A stretch of DNA of 64,000 nucleotides from Pelodera strongyloides (lineage: Eukaryota > Nematoda > Chromadorea > Rhabditida > Rhabditidae), in contig JAANDG010000557.1 in the NCBI GenBank assembly GCA_036852015.1, positions 1-64,000 on the forward strand. Reading direction: 5' to 3'. The position numbers were made by a program, and so were the translations under genes. Below the pieces are notes generated by a model that worked only from the letters and a program-made list of their open reading frames with translations, did no database searches and had not been told where the DNA came from. This document shows, one piece after another, positions 1 through 50,096 of the stretch (its first letter is position 1; each line of letters opens with the position of its first letter).

Positions 1-38546
<38,546 letters not shown>

Positions 38547-38693
38547 TGTGTGTAGAGGGCTAGCCCTAAATATGGTTGAATTAAAACAGAACACGTTTCT
38601 TTGCCTATTGTTAGTACAAGTCATTATTCATGCGACACGATATTTCTTACCGTAGACTATAAACTATAAAGATATACAGACATAGTTAACCCT

Positions 38694-38879
38694 ATAAAGC
38701 GAAATAAATGCTGGTTTTTGAAACATATCGAATAGAAGCAGCATTCCTATGCAGCGTATGCAAATGAACATATACTAGAATAAAAAAAAAATCGAGCAAA
38801 TTCGAGAAAAATAGCATAAATACGTAAGAATTCAGTTGTCCATGATGCGTTTCAAAAACCGGCAGGCATTTCGCTTTAA
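38694..38879. mobile_element. TTAA foldback MITE, family A, copy 5
   Basis: The left end reads TATAAAGCGAAAT (TTAA changed); the right end TTTCGCTTTAA is intact. It lies about 150 bp upstream of the itr-1 start, so it may sit in the promoter. Confidence 0.82.
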
Positions 38880-40095
38880 AAATTCATTAAAAAGTGTTTT
38901 CTGGTCAGATATGATCTGGCATTGGCACGTTTTTTTGTTGCGTGTCAATACCAATCCGTATTTATTTATTATTTAATATTTAATACTTATTTAATTTTTA
39001 ATTTAAATATTTAATAAATATTTAATATCAACAGTAAATTTTGAATGTCTGAACTGTCGCTCTTATTGTCAGAAATACTTAAAATATTTGTTGTGGACTT
39101 TAAACAAATAAAACAAAACGAATCAAATAATGTATTTTAAATGAACCATTTTAAATCATTTTAAATGCCTATACATATATGACTACTCTTTTTTATTTTC
39201 ATTTCGCTCGTTTCTCAAAACATTTATTTCGACACCAAATATTTGCCTAGAAAAAACATTTCTTTTTGTTCTTCGTTTTAGAAAAATAATAAATAAGAGC
39301 AGAATAAAGAAATAGATAAAGGTTGGAAAAAATATGAGTCAATACATATATACTGGTGCACTAATGCTTTACGAATCGTTTTTTTCTCCATATGTTATTG
39401 ATGGAATTATAGGAAATTATATCATGTGCACGACATATACACATTTTTTGCTGGCAATAACATCAGAGAATTTTTTTGAGAATGCTTGATCAATGATATT
39501 ATTAATTAATTTTTCACATTGCAACGCAAAAATTGGTAAAGTAAAAAAAAAATATGAGCATGACTTATGGAAAACCACGTGAAAAATTCCGAATACTACC
39601 GTAATGATAATCATAAAAACAAACACTACTAATAAACAAAACAATATAAAATAAAAAATAACATTCAAAAAGGTACAAAAGAGACTGATGGGTCTGTGAG
39701 AATAAAGATAAAAACATCAAAGACAAAAACTATAGAATATAAAAATATACAGGCAAAGCATTAGTCCGCATATTTTCGATAACTACGAAGAGAAATGTAA
39801 ACTGTAACATAAAGAAAAAATCACTTACCTTGAACGTCGTCTATGCAGTTATCTTCTAATAAAATAAAAATCGCGAGTAGTAATTCCTTGTGTTGTTAAT
39901 TGTAGCCGCATACAGCTAAATAAATAAAAACGATAAAATAGGTGTTGTTATTTTGTCTAGTCGCTTACGAGAATGACAAAAATACAATAACGTACATACA
40001 AACTGCTTACAAGTTTGCTACATATATATAGTACACGGTGTACTTCAATCTAATAGGTTATAAAAGCAAAATGACGAAAAAGGTCCGGATTATAA

Positions 40096-40138
40096 AATGT
40101 ATAATATTTGCAACAAAGTGTTGCAAATATTATACATT
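40096..40138. repeat. Perfect 20-bp palindrome
   Basis: AATGTATAATATTTGCAACA, a 3-base loop AAG, then its exact complement; a partial third copy (TTATACACGTTTGCAACAAAG) follows. Intergenic. Confidence 0.9.
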
Positions 40139-40924
40139 ATTATACACGTTTGCAACAAAGTGATACTTGATGAAACACAGCAATGTAACTAGATGTTGAC
40201 ATGATCTATCAAAGATTAGCAGTATGTAGTTCCACTACGCCCGCAACTAGTTCTCTAGAGACAATATATTATATATGTACTAACAAACAAATAGAGATAA
40301 TATTTTTGAATCAATCATATAAAAGAAATAATCATTTAATTAGGCTTCAAATAAGCAATGCATAAAGAACAGAATCACCAGACAGGAAAGAAATTTCATC
40401 ATGCCAGGTACCGAATTATTAATACGGTACTCTTTAAATAAAACGCTTCGTTTAGAATTCCACTGCGTAAAAAAAAGCTGAAAACAAAAATAAGAATAGG
40501 AGTCCTAGGGTCCTAGTAGCTCGTGTCTAAAATCCATTATAGCATCTACGTGTCTACTCACAAGTCTACTCTTTCCATTCAATGCAGATCTTGTTTAGTC
40601 TCACAGCCTAGTAAACTAAAAACACTAAAGCCCAATTAGCTGAAAAACTGCTTATCGACAACATTTTCACTGACGCAGTATTCTATTTTCGGCGCCATGT
40701 TTTAGATAACGGTGGGCTGTTGGCCGTAATCGAACAGTTTGGCAAATATCAAACACACTTTCCTTTGACGTCAACAAACAAAACATTCCTGGTCTTTGGG
40801 AAATATGGCATAGTTTGCACATCTAGCAGTTCTTGATTTTTGCCTACTCGTGGCTAGCATCTTAGGATGGTAATCTATATATATAGTCATGGGCTTGTTC
40901 CCAGCAGTGTACATTAAAGCCGTA

Positions 40925-41080
40925 TTGTAACTACTTTGGGAAGTTTGCATATGGTACGTTTTCCTATGAATCCTATGCAAATTTTTGGTGCCCGTCCGAA
41001 GCTTCCGGCACCAATCAAATTAACTAGGATACATAGGATATTCGTTTCATATGCAAAATTTCCAAATTAGTTACAATATG
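40925..41080. repeat. Hairpin repeat, family C, copy 2
   Basis: Arms GGAAGTTTGCATATGGTACG and ATTCGTTTCATATGCAAAAT, with GGATACATAGGAT shared with copy 1. Confidence 0.65.
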
Positions 41081-41306
41081 GCTTTAAAAAAAAGTGAATT
41101 CATAGTTATAAATGTGGAATGAATTTGCGTAGGCAATCTACAAATTGCCTGAAATTTATTCGGAAAAAAAATGGATTATTGTGTGTTATTATTCAAGAAA
41201 CTATAAGTCCTGGGTTGAAAGTAATTTATGAATACGGTAATTTTATCAGAATTGGTACCGGTTCGGCTACTAGCGCTAGAGAAACAGTAATCTGTCGTCT
41301 ATCCAT

Positions 41307-41476
41307 GTAAAGAGAAATACCGGTCGCTTTTTGAAACTCATCGTGACATCTGAATTCTTACGTATTTATGCAAATGAACATAAATTAGTATAAAAAAACG
41401 AGCTAAATTCCATCAAATTAGCATAAATGTGCAAGTCCACGATGCGTTTCAAAAACCGGCCGGCATTTCGCTTTAA
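41307..41476. mobile_element. TTAA foldback MITE, family A, copy 6
   Basis: Left GTAAAGAGAAATACCGG, right CCGGCCGGCATTTCGCTTTA. Intergenic. Confidence 0.82.
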
Positions 41477-42021
41477 AGTTGACTAATAAGTTGTCCACAA
41501 AGTACGCGTTCCGACTGTCTTATCGCAAGTCTTGATCTGAATCAATTCTCAAAGTTGTCTCATTGAATGTATAACAAACAGGTGAATACAACCATACGGA
41601 CAGGTAAATAAAGGACCGACAAGTAACAGGTACACCCTAATTGCTCTAATTATGTGACTTGGAACTTAGAAGCCTGAAAACCTCACAGTATTAGGAAATT
41701 AGAATATCGTATACCCGTAGGCTGACTCTTGACTACTGTAACCTTCTCTGTGGCTCTGTCACATTCATATATTTACAATTTTTCTAAATAGAACACTGTA
41801 AAATTTGCATAATTGCTAAAAAAAATCTAAAAAATTTGCATATAAGCCAGCTAATCGATTGAAAGTCCTCAAGTGCTGACACGGTGTATCAGATTAAAAG
41901 ATAAGTGGTTCTTTTGATAGGCGACACTGTTAGTAACACTATCGGAGAGAGCTTGAGAGGACTGCGGCATGCCAGTCTCTCTCTCCCCCTCTCTCTCTAT
42001 CTCTCTCTCTACCTCTCTCTC

Positions 42022-42062
<41 letters not shown>

Positions 42063-44869
42063 ATCTTAGTCGCGGTGTGTTTGTGATATTATTTGCGGAT
42101 CAATTTTCGTTTTCTTTCCGCTCTCGATAAGTCTATTTGAAATTTTGAAATTCAGTATTCTTTCATCGTCTGGGTCTCTCTGTCTCCCTCCCACTCACAC
42201 TGTCTGGATCTCTATGTCTCTCGTCTTCGCTCTCTATTTTTCCTAGGTGAGACGTTTTTTCTTATCAGACGTGGAGTTTTTTGACGAACCGAATTTAGAA
42301 ACGCTTGCAAGCTGCAAGCTTGGGGATGGTAGGCATACTCATGCTGTAAATGGTAGAACTAACTAAGCGGTAACTATGGAGATGACCGTCAGTTACCGTA
42401 AGGGACTTGTAACAGACTTGTATTAAACTTCGTCACAAATCAGAGTGAAAATTTCATCGTGCCTCTGCAACACATAATTGCAACTTGTGGACTATCGAGC
42501 CTAAGAAACAGTCGGAAGAATTGTCAAGCATCAATGCAAACTAAAACAAAATGGACAAATACTAAAAATATCAGCAAATTTATCGTGAAATCATTAAAAT
42601 GCACTTTGAAATCTGCATTTTGCAGACGTTAAAACGTTTTTTGTTTTTTTGCTTATCCTAAAGAATGCTCGAATTACTAACAAAGGTATAGACAAATGTA
42701 TGCAAACAAATGTAAAATAATTACTAAATAAATGTACAAACAAATGTAAGTGCCACAGGCGGCCAGTTTATAATAGAAATAAAATAAAGTGAAAGAAATG
42801 ACATTTTCGTGTCTAAAAATTAATCGTTCACATATGTGAGGGTGAGGGTTTACTTGCGTGGGCTAGCGCAAAACAATAAATACTGTCCTTGACTAAAGTA
42901 TATACAAGGATATGGCAGTTACACAGATAAGCGGGTAGATTGTTGGGGGTAAGTTAGGGGTAAGTTGCTAGGTTAAGTCTACCCCAAGTCTACACTAAAT
43001 CAAGGAGGTTTTTGGTTATCATATATATATATATATATCATACAAAAAGTACTCGTCCCTGAATTTATAGATTTTATCTTAACAACGCAAAAGCGTGAAT
43101 ACTAACCCTTGAGAAGATTGAAACGTATAAGTCGCTATTACTGAACAACCTGTCCCGGGGGATACTTTACATTGGCCACGCACTTCCTTCGTTTGACTGC
43201 GGCGAGTGAATAAAAAGCGTAATAACATCTACAAAAATAGCAAATACTAAGTATAACATGGAAAATACAATACAGTAATTAAAAAAAATGCAAAAAAAAA
43301 AGTTTTCCTTTGAAAAAAAAGGACCAGTTGGGGGTGAAACGCAGTGGTTGTTTACCTGCAGTCATAACAGATTAAAACGCCACTAAGCGGATTAAATGAA
43401 GAAAAAAGAATTCCGAGGAACTGTTCGTTGAAATAGGGAGCACGTTCCCGAGAGTGGGAGTTTGGAGCTTGATCTTGATGATCAGGTAGAGTTTGTAGTT
43501 TGTACTGTTTGAAGCCGGTGGCCTTTGAGATTTATGCATATAGTTTTAGCTGTGTGCTTATAATTAATGACACAAAATATTTATCTTAGGAGTTACGATT
43601 AATTTTAACTAGACATAAAACAATAAGCTGACAACATTTTAAATCAATGAAAAATCAATAAAGGTTGACAGGCAACACTCGGGCAAAATCTTCCGGTTAT
43701 CAGTATTTCCGTAAAACTTCAATAAAAGAAATAATGCTTAGAATTGTTCAGTTCAAAGTGCTTTATTGGAGTCAGCGTTTTTTTTTTACTAATTGCGATG
43801 TGAATGTTTCAGTTAGACGATAATTACGATACATATGAACGTTTGTTCAGTGAATTACCGTAAGGGATATGGATAGGTTCTTATGTTAAAGTTTCTATAT
43901 ATATTTTTATTGTGCCTGTATCTATAAAGTGTTCCTCGAATTGAAAATCAATAATCGGTAGCGATATTTTTGCTTTTTCATTTTGTATTCTCACAGCACA
44001 TAATGCGCATCGAAAATAAATATACAGATTTGTTTGAATGACATACATATATCAGACTGTACAACTGTACTATTAGTGTCTGTAAGATAATGTAAAGGGT
44101 AAAACACAACCCGGTGTGAAATAGAAATGAATACACAACTAACAATTTGACTGTGTCACTGTCCCGTCTTTATACACAAATACTTACATGTTCGCTTTAA
44201 ATTATCAGTACTTGATGGCTTGGTACGAACATTTTTAGCGTTAACCAGCTACATTTTCGCTTTAAATTAAAAATAGATATTGACAAAACTGTGCAAAATA
44301 AGATGAGTACAAAGTAAATTGTGATACACCACAACTATCGCTCGTGTTGGACATGTAGCATAACACGAAGCAAATACTTGAAAAATAAACGGAATATTAT
44401 ATTCAAAAAGTTATTTGTGTATAAAGACGGGGCAGTGACTCAGTGCCGGTGTATTCGGCCCCTTTTCTCTTCAAAATTTATTATCGAATGCAGAAAACAG
44501 GGCAATATCAGATATGATGCGACATGCCGCGGGTCGGAAAAATCTATACGCTATATCGAAAATATATACAATAACGCAACATCAGATCTGTGTATGTTTT
44601 CCCCTCGGGAGAATAGCTTTGAAAATTTAAGAACTTCCCAGTTAGTATTCCATATTATGACCAAATATTCGGCGTAATAGATACATAGTATAGGATAGTT
44701 GGCCCTGAATATATCTTTTCATAAACTGCTTGTCACGGTTCTCTAGTGACTAGTAAGCTAAATTACACATTGTGTACAAATTAGCATATTAGCTACGCTT
44801 GAAGCAAATAAGGTAGATAATCATATTAAGCAGTACGCTTTGAAGCCATTAAAGTTAGATAATTTCTAA

Positions 44870-45020
44870 TGGGTGTTTTCAAGTATGTATTTTGGAACTA
44901 CACGAGAATATTTTTTTTTAATTTTTCATATAACATATGCAATTTTCGTGCAGAAATACGGTAGTATTGACAGAATCACACCAAATTTTTGGGATAGTTG
45001 GAAACCCCATAAAACAAGCA
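44870..45020. repeat. Foldback family D, copy 1
   Basis: Shares TTTTGGAACTACACGAG, GAAATACGGTAGTATTGA and GGAAACCCCAT with the copy at 49553-49712, in the opposite orientation. Confidence 0.75.
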
Positions 45021-45400
45021 CAATAAGCTTTTTTATAAAGGGAAGCAAGAGTCGAGAGATCGCATTGTCTTAGCCGGCGGGCGCAGAGATGAGTTTGACC
45101 TAGAACCAATGCATATCGCCTACGCGTATTTTGTCCTCCGCGCACGCCTTGTTATGATCTACGAACTAGCGCGCGATGATCTCAAATCATATTCCAACGA
45201 CTATTATCTGTCCTTTTTTATGGAAAAACATGCCACAACGCTTGCCTCCTTCCTAGGTTATTACCTTTATATATGCTCAGTTAGCAAATTCACAATCGTA
45301 GCTTATACACATGAGTATGAGAAGTAATATGATGCATGCCTGTACGTTTTTTTTTTGAAAAACTGACATAAGCATACCGGAAAGATTTCGTGAAAAGGCA

Positions 45401-45581
45401 TTAAAGAAAAATACCGGCCAATTTTTGAAGCGCATCTAGTACACCAGCATTGTTATGCAGCTTATGCAAATGAACTCGAATTAGAATAAAAATCGAGCTA
45501 AATTCGAGCAAACTAACTTAAATACGTAAGAATTCAGTTGTCTACGATGCGTTTCAAAAACCGGCCGGGAGTTCTCTTTAA
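45401..45581. mobile_element. TTAA foldback MITE, family A, copy 7
   Basis: TTAA at both ends with the family interior TTAGAATAAAAATCGAGC. Confidence 0.85.
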
Positions 45582-45613
45582 CAACTTTAACTGGCAAAGT
45601 ACCGAGGACAAGA

Positions 45614-46067
45614 CTATGCAACGTTGCTTTGGCTTGTACTAGAACTAGACATACGTAAGAAAAAGTATTCCAATGCTAGTGCTTTGCTTCTAGACTCTTT
45701 GATTTCCATTGATAACGCCACGAATTCCGCATAGACGGACAAATATAACGGTTTTTGCTTCACGTGATCGAAACACAAATGTTTAATCTTGACATTGTTG
45801 ACTTTGCACGTTGGAGACACAGCGGCGTTTTCGGATTTTACTTTGAGATGAAAATAGATATGATCCGAAATCATACAGAGATCGAGGACAAGATGTACCC
45901 AAGATCGCTCCTAGAAAGTAAGATGTTCGGGATATTATATGCAAATTTTCTGTGCCCGACTGAGACGGAAAGGAACACATTCCACATATTACCTGGCAAT
46001 ATTTCCAATACACGTTTCGCAAACCACGTGCAATATCGCTTTTGCATTTACAAGACTATGACATTTT
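45614..46067. other. 3' flank of the receptor gene with overlapping open frames
   Basis: A plus-strand frame (45755-46138, 127 codons) and a minus-strand frame (45614-45874, 86 codons) overlap. The minus one has protein-like composition (ISDHIYFHLKVKSENAAVS), but neither has a recognised domain or clear splice sites. Could be 3' UTR or a fragment of another gene. Confidence 0.35.
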
Positions 46068-46244
46068 TTACTTTTTATTCCACATATTTGCATAATTATG
46101 AAAATAGATTTCCCGTTCATCAACAGTTTTTCCCTTGAGTTTTGGCGTCATAAAGCGTACAGTTCGTCCGGCCCGGTCTCGTCGGTCCTTACGGGATATT
46201 ACAATCACCAACAGTGGAAATAACAGTGCGTAGTACGGGACTAT
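46068..46244 (-). CDS. Receptor exon 7 (stop)
   Basis: Encodes IVPYYALLFPLLVIVISRKD (segment 7), a basic stretch, then EIYFHNYANMWNKK and a TAA stop at 46068-46070. Confidence 0.9.
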   Translation of the reverse strand: MVPYYALLFPLLVIVISRKDRRDRAGRTVRFMTPKLKGKTVDEREIYFHNYANMWNKK

Positions 46245-49200
46245 CTGAAATATAATAAACATTAAGTTATTGTGCATGGGAATGGGCAAATAGTATGCTC
46301 AATCAATTCGTTTGTGCGAAAAGAGGATGTTTCAGAAACACTTTTTCAAGCGGATGGGACATACTTTAGCTTTAGCTACCAATATGAGTTTTAGGACATA
46401 GGACATGCGGACATAGCGCCCCAAACCTTGAAACTTCCAAAAAATTAATGTAACCGTACCATAAAACAAAAACATAAATACTACTGGTTATCGTAAACAT
46501 ACTCCAAGCTCCTAGCTTTACTTTTAGTTACCTGTTTCCATGCGAGAAAAGCGATATCCTAAACTGTGTTTCTTTTTGCACTTCAAGCGAAATACGGCCG
46601 GATTTTGAAACACCGAGTACACCAGCATCCATACGCAGCTTATGCAAATGGACATAAATTAGAATAAAAAATCGAGCTAAATTCGAGCAACTTTGCATAA
46701 ATACGTAAGAATTCAAGCTGTCCACGATGCGCTTCGAAAACCGGCCGGCATTTTACTTCACTTTTGAACTGACTGATCGGCACTCACATTTGTAATAGCA
46801 GTAAGCGTTCGGTATGTTTTAACGTCCATAATATCCACTTGACTCCGCACCACATTCCCGGATATTGTGTAAAATGCGAACACAAAACAGTGCATAGCCA
46901 CCAGCGGTAACACTATTTTCAAGACCGAAAGGTTCTCACGCACGGCGCACCCTTTATTCAGGGACAAACATCTAAAACGACAATATTGTATGGGTATGTA
47001 AGAAAAACGTAGATAAACGTCGTAGGGCTGCAACTGCGACATATCTGAATCGTGACACTGATTGTGTGCTAATGCAGTTGCATTGCATTTCTATTTTGCA
47101 TGTACTCTTTAAAAAAAATACAGGAATGAGTGAAGTTCAAACAGCCGTCCTTGGTGCAGCTACTATGATAGGCAAGCGGTATATGAGTTCTACAAGCAAA
47201 GTTCTTTGTCTCAGCTCTCATTTTCAATAAGACCTCTTGGTAATGAGACCTCGCCTGGCTTCTCGGCAGGCAAAATACCAGCCGGTTTTTGAAACGCATC
47301 TCAAGTCTCAAACATCTGCATTCTTATGCAGTTATGCTAAGAGAGGTAGAATGTAGAATTGGGGTCAATTTTTATCCTAATTTATGCTCATTTGCGTATG
47401 ATGCATAATAATGCTGGTGCACTCGATGTGTTTCAAAAACCGGTCGGCAGTTCGCTTTAAAATTATTCTTAATTTAATTCGATGTGAACTTGTCTCTTAA
47501 CCAAAAATACTAGCATTGAATTTACTCACCGTTTTAACAACTTATTATTTAACCAGTATAATACTGCATAGATTATTATCGTTAGTCCGTCGATAAACAT
47601 TAAGCCGTACATCATCTGAAAGGGTTTTAACTAAAGCAAACTATCTAAGCAACCCATATTATTAAAATATGTCGCTAGTTGCGCTGCGTTCATAACACAA
47701 GTGGAAGTTTCTTTCATCAAAAAAGTAAACTGATTGGAAACAAAAGCGTATACAAGGAAAACATGCACTAGCTGAAAATCGGGAAATCATTAAAGCCGCA
47801 AAGAAAGATGTTTCGTGTACAACATAATTACGTACTTACAAAACTGTGAAACTACTGTGTCCCTACGTACTGTGAAATAATAGGTAATTTGAAGCTCTAT
47901 AAAGGACGATACACATGTTAAGCAAAATCTTACCACACTAGCTCTAGCGGCAACTAATGTTGAAAATTGAACACAATGTGTTTGTATCGTATCCAGTGGC
48001 TCTCCATCGAGTATCAAAAATGTTATCAAAGCAGAAGCAGCGATCTGGAAATATTAGTTTGAACTTCACAAAAACAAATCGAAACCCAAAATTCTATATT
48101 GACCTTTTTCTCTAGCCTTTATTGTCAAGCGACTGTAACTCCCTCAGAAAGCCGCTGAGTATGTATGGACTGTATGCACATGGGAAGCCAAAAACCCCTA
48201 TATGGCCCCGATCAAAACCCTAAAAAAATCAGGCCTTACCGGGGCCATAATCGGGGTTTTAGGGATATTGGAAAATAATCGGGAATATATCGGGGTTATG
48301 GGAAATATTCGTGGCCATTTCGGGGATGCAGCTTACTGATAGGCAATATTTCATAATAGCATGAACATTAGATTTCAACAAACAATGCTCATACGAGATC
48401 GCCCATTTTTCTTCCGCGTTGTAGTGGGCATGTTTTTTATTGTTCAAGTAATTATGTAGTTTAATCCCGAGACTTTTATGTGATGGCAAGTTTGAGTTGA
48501 GTTGTCCAACTTTGATCTAGATTTCTTTAAAGCGAAATACCGGCCGGTTTTTGAAGCGTATCGTGGATAACTGAAGCCTTACGTATTTATGCTAACTTGC
48601 TCGAAGTTGGCTCGATTTCATTATGTTTATTTGCATAAGCTGCTTGCGAATATGCTGGTCTACTCGATGTTTTTCAAAAACCGGCCTGTATTTCACTTTA
48701 AAGTTTGTTATTTGATGACAAATTTGAGTCGAGTTAACAACCACTGAAAATATTGTCCAGCTTTGATCTCGCTTTCCTTGAATTGGGTAAGAAGTTCTCG
48801 TTCAATAAACTTACCACAACAAATACCACTACACGTGCTCGCCACCGTTCATTGCATTCTCCCCACATTGTGTGTGCAAATCGATCCAAGCCGAGGAAGA
48901 ACATTGTTAGGGCAAAACTGAAACGGTACTGTCACTTCAATTAATTTAAAATTAGGGCATGTTTTAAATATTAGGTTGCTAACGTTTGCCTGATGACGCC
49001 CCGGCTCGCCCTGACCTACGATTTGGACCGGCTTCTTTTCCCACCAAGCATTATTTTTTACTATGATCCTGTTTGGCAGGGAGTTTCCCGCTCAACATGG
49101 TGGCGTCCTGGCAGGCCCCTTAGGCAATAGCGACAGGAAGCCAAGTTTCTACGGTTAGTTTTTTTAACCAACGCAATAATCCGCTTGACAGACATTTCAT

Positions 49201-50085
49201 TGACTGTCTGTATACTGTATGCGAGCGTAGTTGGGGCGACAGGCTCGATTACAGACTCCCTGCCAATAGGGCTTTTTGAGGGAAACTCCCTCCCAGATAG
49301 GAACATTTAAAAAATTTAAAATTTAAATTTAAAAATAGTTTTGCTTGCGAAACAAGATAATCACACAAAACTAGAGCATAAAAATTCAAACTTCAACTTA
49401 CCCGTTTAAACAGAATAATTGTGGTATTTGAAACCAAAAGCACAGTCGATTTGTGTGTAACAATTTGCACGGATCCGAATTTACACATCGATCGATAAAA
49501 TGGAAAAACTGAAATTGATTGGTATTTTTAATTGAAGTTTTTTAGAATTTCTTCTTTATGGGGTTTCCAAGTATCCCAAAAAATCAGGTGTGATTCTCTC
49601 AATACTACCGTATTTCCGCACGAAACTTAATACGAAAATAATACAAAAAATTTAAAAAATATCCTCGTGTAGTTCCAAAATACTGTAAATTTTCGCCATA
49701 TTTGGAAACCCCATTACGAACGACTTTACTGTACTGAATTTAGCTGAATCCTCACATATCAGAAATGTCAATCATAGGTTTTTATACTGTAGTAGTAGTA
49801 ATTGCCGTGTTTCTAAACTACTTTTTTTTTCATTATGGACTCTTTAGGTAATTCAGTCAAACCCACACAAACAGCTGCCATAGCGCAGGAATATAACAGT
49901 AATATTAGGTACATAAATATTAGTATAGGGGAGTCGCTCCCTTTAAAAACAAAATGACGCTTTCGAATTAATAGGTAGATATGAATGAAAACGGCGATGA
50001 AGCACGCAGCACCCTTTGACAAATGGGCTGATTGGTAGAGGATCAGATTTTGAAAGAGAGCTGCCTGTTCACACTTCTTTTCCAT
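46068..50085 (-). CDS. Srab/Sra-class serpentine chemoreceptor (7 exons, complete)
   Basis: Overall gene entry: 343 residues in 7 exons, every junction canonical and in phase. The protein is largely hydrophobic with about seven membrane segments. Features of the nematode Srab/Sra receptor class are visible: a cysteine near the N-terminus, DPCKLL...C before a helix, LDRFAHT after the third segment in place of the DRY motif, LSLN-x-x-C-x-VRENLSVLK before the sixth, an Arg/Lys-rich tail after the seventh, and a C-terminal YF-x-x-Y-x-x-x-W. Such receptors sit in sensory-neuron cilia and respond to chemicals; the ligand is unknown. The start ATG at 50085 lies 7 bases after TATTTTCAG, with an in-frame stop between, so it is either the 5' UTR splice or a spliced-leader acceptor. 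Class assignment rests on remembered family patterns. Confidence 0.85.
46581..46759. mobile_element. TTAA foldback MITE, family A, copy 8
   Basis: Flanked by TTCA at both ends instead of TTAA. Sits in the last intron of the Srab-like receptor gene. Confidence 0.82.
46788..46971 (-). CDS. Receptor exon 6
   Basis: Encodes CLSLNKGCAVRENLSVLKIV and LPLVAMHCFVFAFYTISGNV, the conserved intracellular RENL segment and segment 6. Donor AAT|GTGAGT, phase 0. Confidence 0.9.
47265..47460. mobile_element. TTAA foldback MITE, family A, copy 9
   Basis: Left end diverged (GCAAAATACCAGCCGG), right end GGCAGTTCGCTTTAA. In a receptor-gene intron. Confidence 0.78.
47530..47615 (-). CDS. Receptor exon 5
   Basis: Encodes MMYGLMFIDGLTIIIYAVLY and WLNNKLLK: segment 5. 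Donor CG|GTGAGT. Confidence 0.88.
47934..48044 (-). CDS. Receptor exon 4
   Basis: Encodes IAASALITFLILDGEPLDTI and THCVQFSTLVAARAS: segment 4 and the extracellular loop with a cysteine. Phase 0 at both ends. Confidence 0.88.
48527..48701. mobile_element. TTAA foldback MITE, family A, copy 10
   Basis: TTAA at both ends, AGCGAAATACCGGCCGG at the left. In a receptor-gene intron. Confidence 0.87.
48815..48917 (-). CDS. Receptor exon 3
   Basis: Encodes FALTMFFLGLDRFAHTMWGE and RARVVVFVV: end of segment 3 with LDR, loop, start of segment 4. Donor GTG|GTAAGT, phase 0. Confidence 0.88.
49402..49508 (-). CDS. Receptor exon 2
   Basis: Encodes FFHFIDRCVNSDPCKLLHTN and LCFWFQIPQLFCLN. The DPC-x-LL...C pattern is typical of Srab receptors. 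Donor GG|GTAAGT, phase 2. Confidence 0.85.
49553..49712. repeat. Foldback family D, copy 2
   Basis: Bounded by ATGGGGTTTCCAA and TTGGAAACCCCAT, exact complements; interior as in copy 1. In the first intron region of the receptor gene. Confidence 0.78.
49822..50085 (-). CDS. Receptor exon 1
   Basis: Encodes MEKKCEQAALFQNLILYQSA and the first two hydrophobic stretches (ACFIAVFIHIYLLI and ILIFMYLILLLYSCAMAAVC). Ends at an A9 run, donor AAA|GTAGTT, phase 0. Confidence 0.85.
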
Positions 50086-50096
50086 TTATTTTCTGA
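50086..50096 (-). promoter_or_regulatory. Acceptor just upstream of the receptor start (possible SL site)
   Basis: TATTTTCAG followed by AAAATAA and ATG. TTTTCAG close to the start codon is the nematode consensus for spliced-leader trans-splicing; a 5' UTR intron would look the same. Confidence 0.5.

Larger units (their letters stand above)
38547..45600. other. Intergenic region between itr-1 and the receptor gene
   Basis: No convincing coding exon on either strand. Besides the MITEs and hairpins listed, it holds a CT microsatellite (41973-42066), an (AT)n at 43020-43038 and AT-rich unique DNA. The itr-1 promoter must lie here, but no specific element is recognised. The open frame at 44321-44677 (118 codons) has no recognisable domain. 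Confidence 0.7.
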
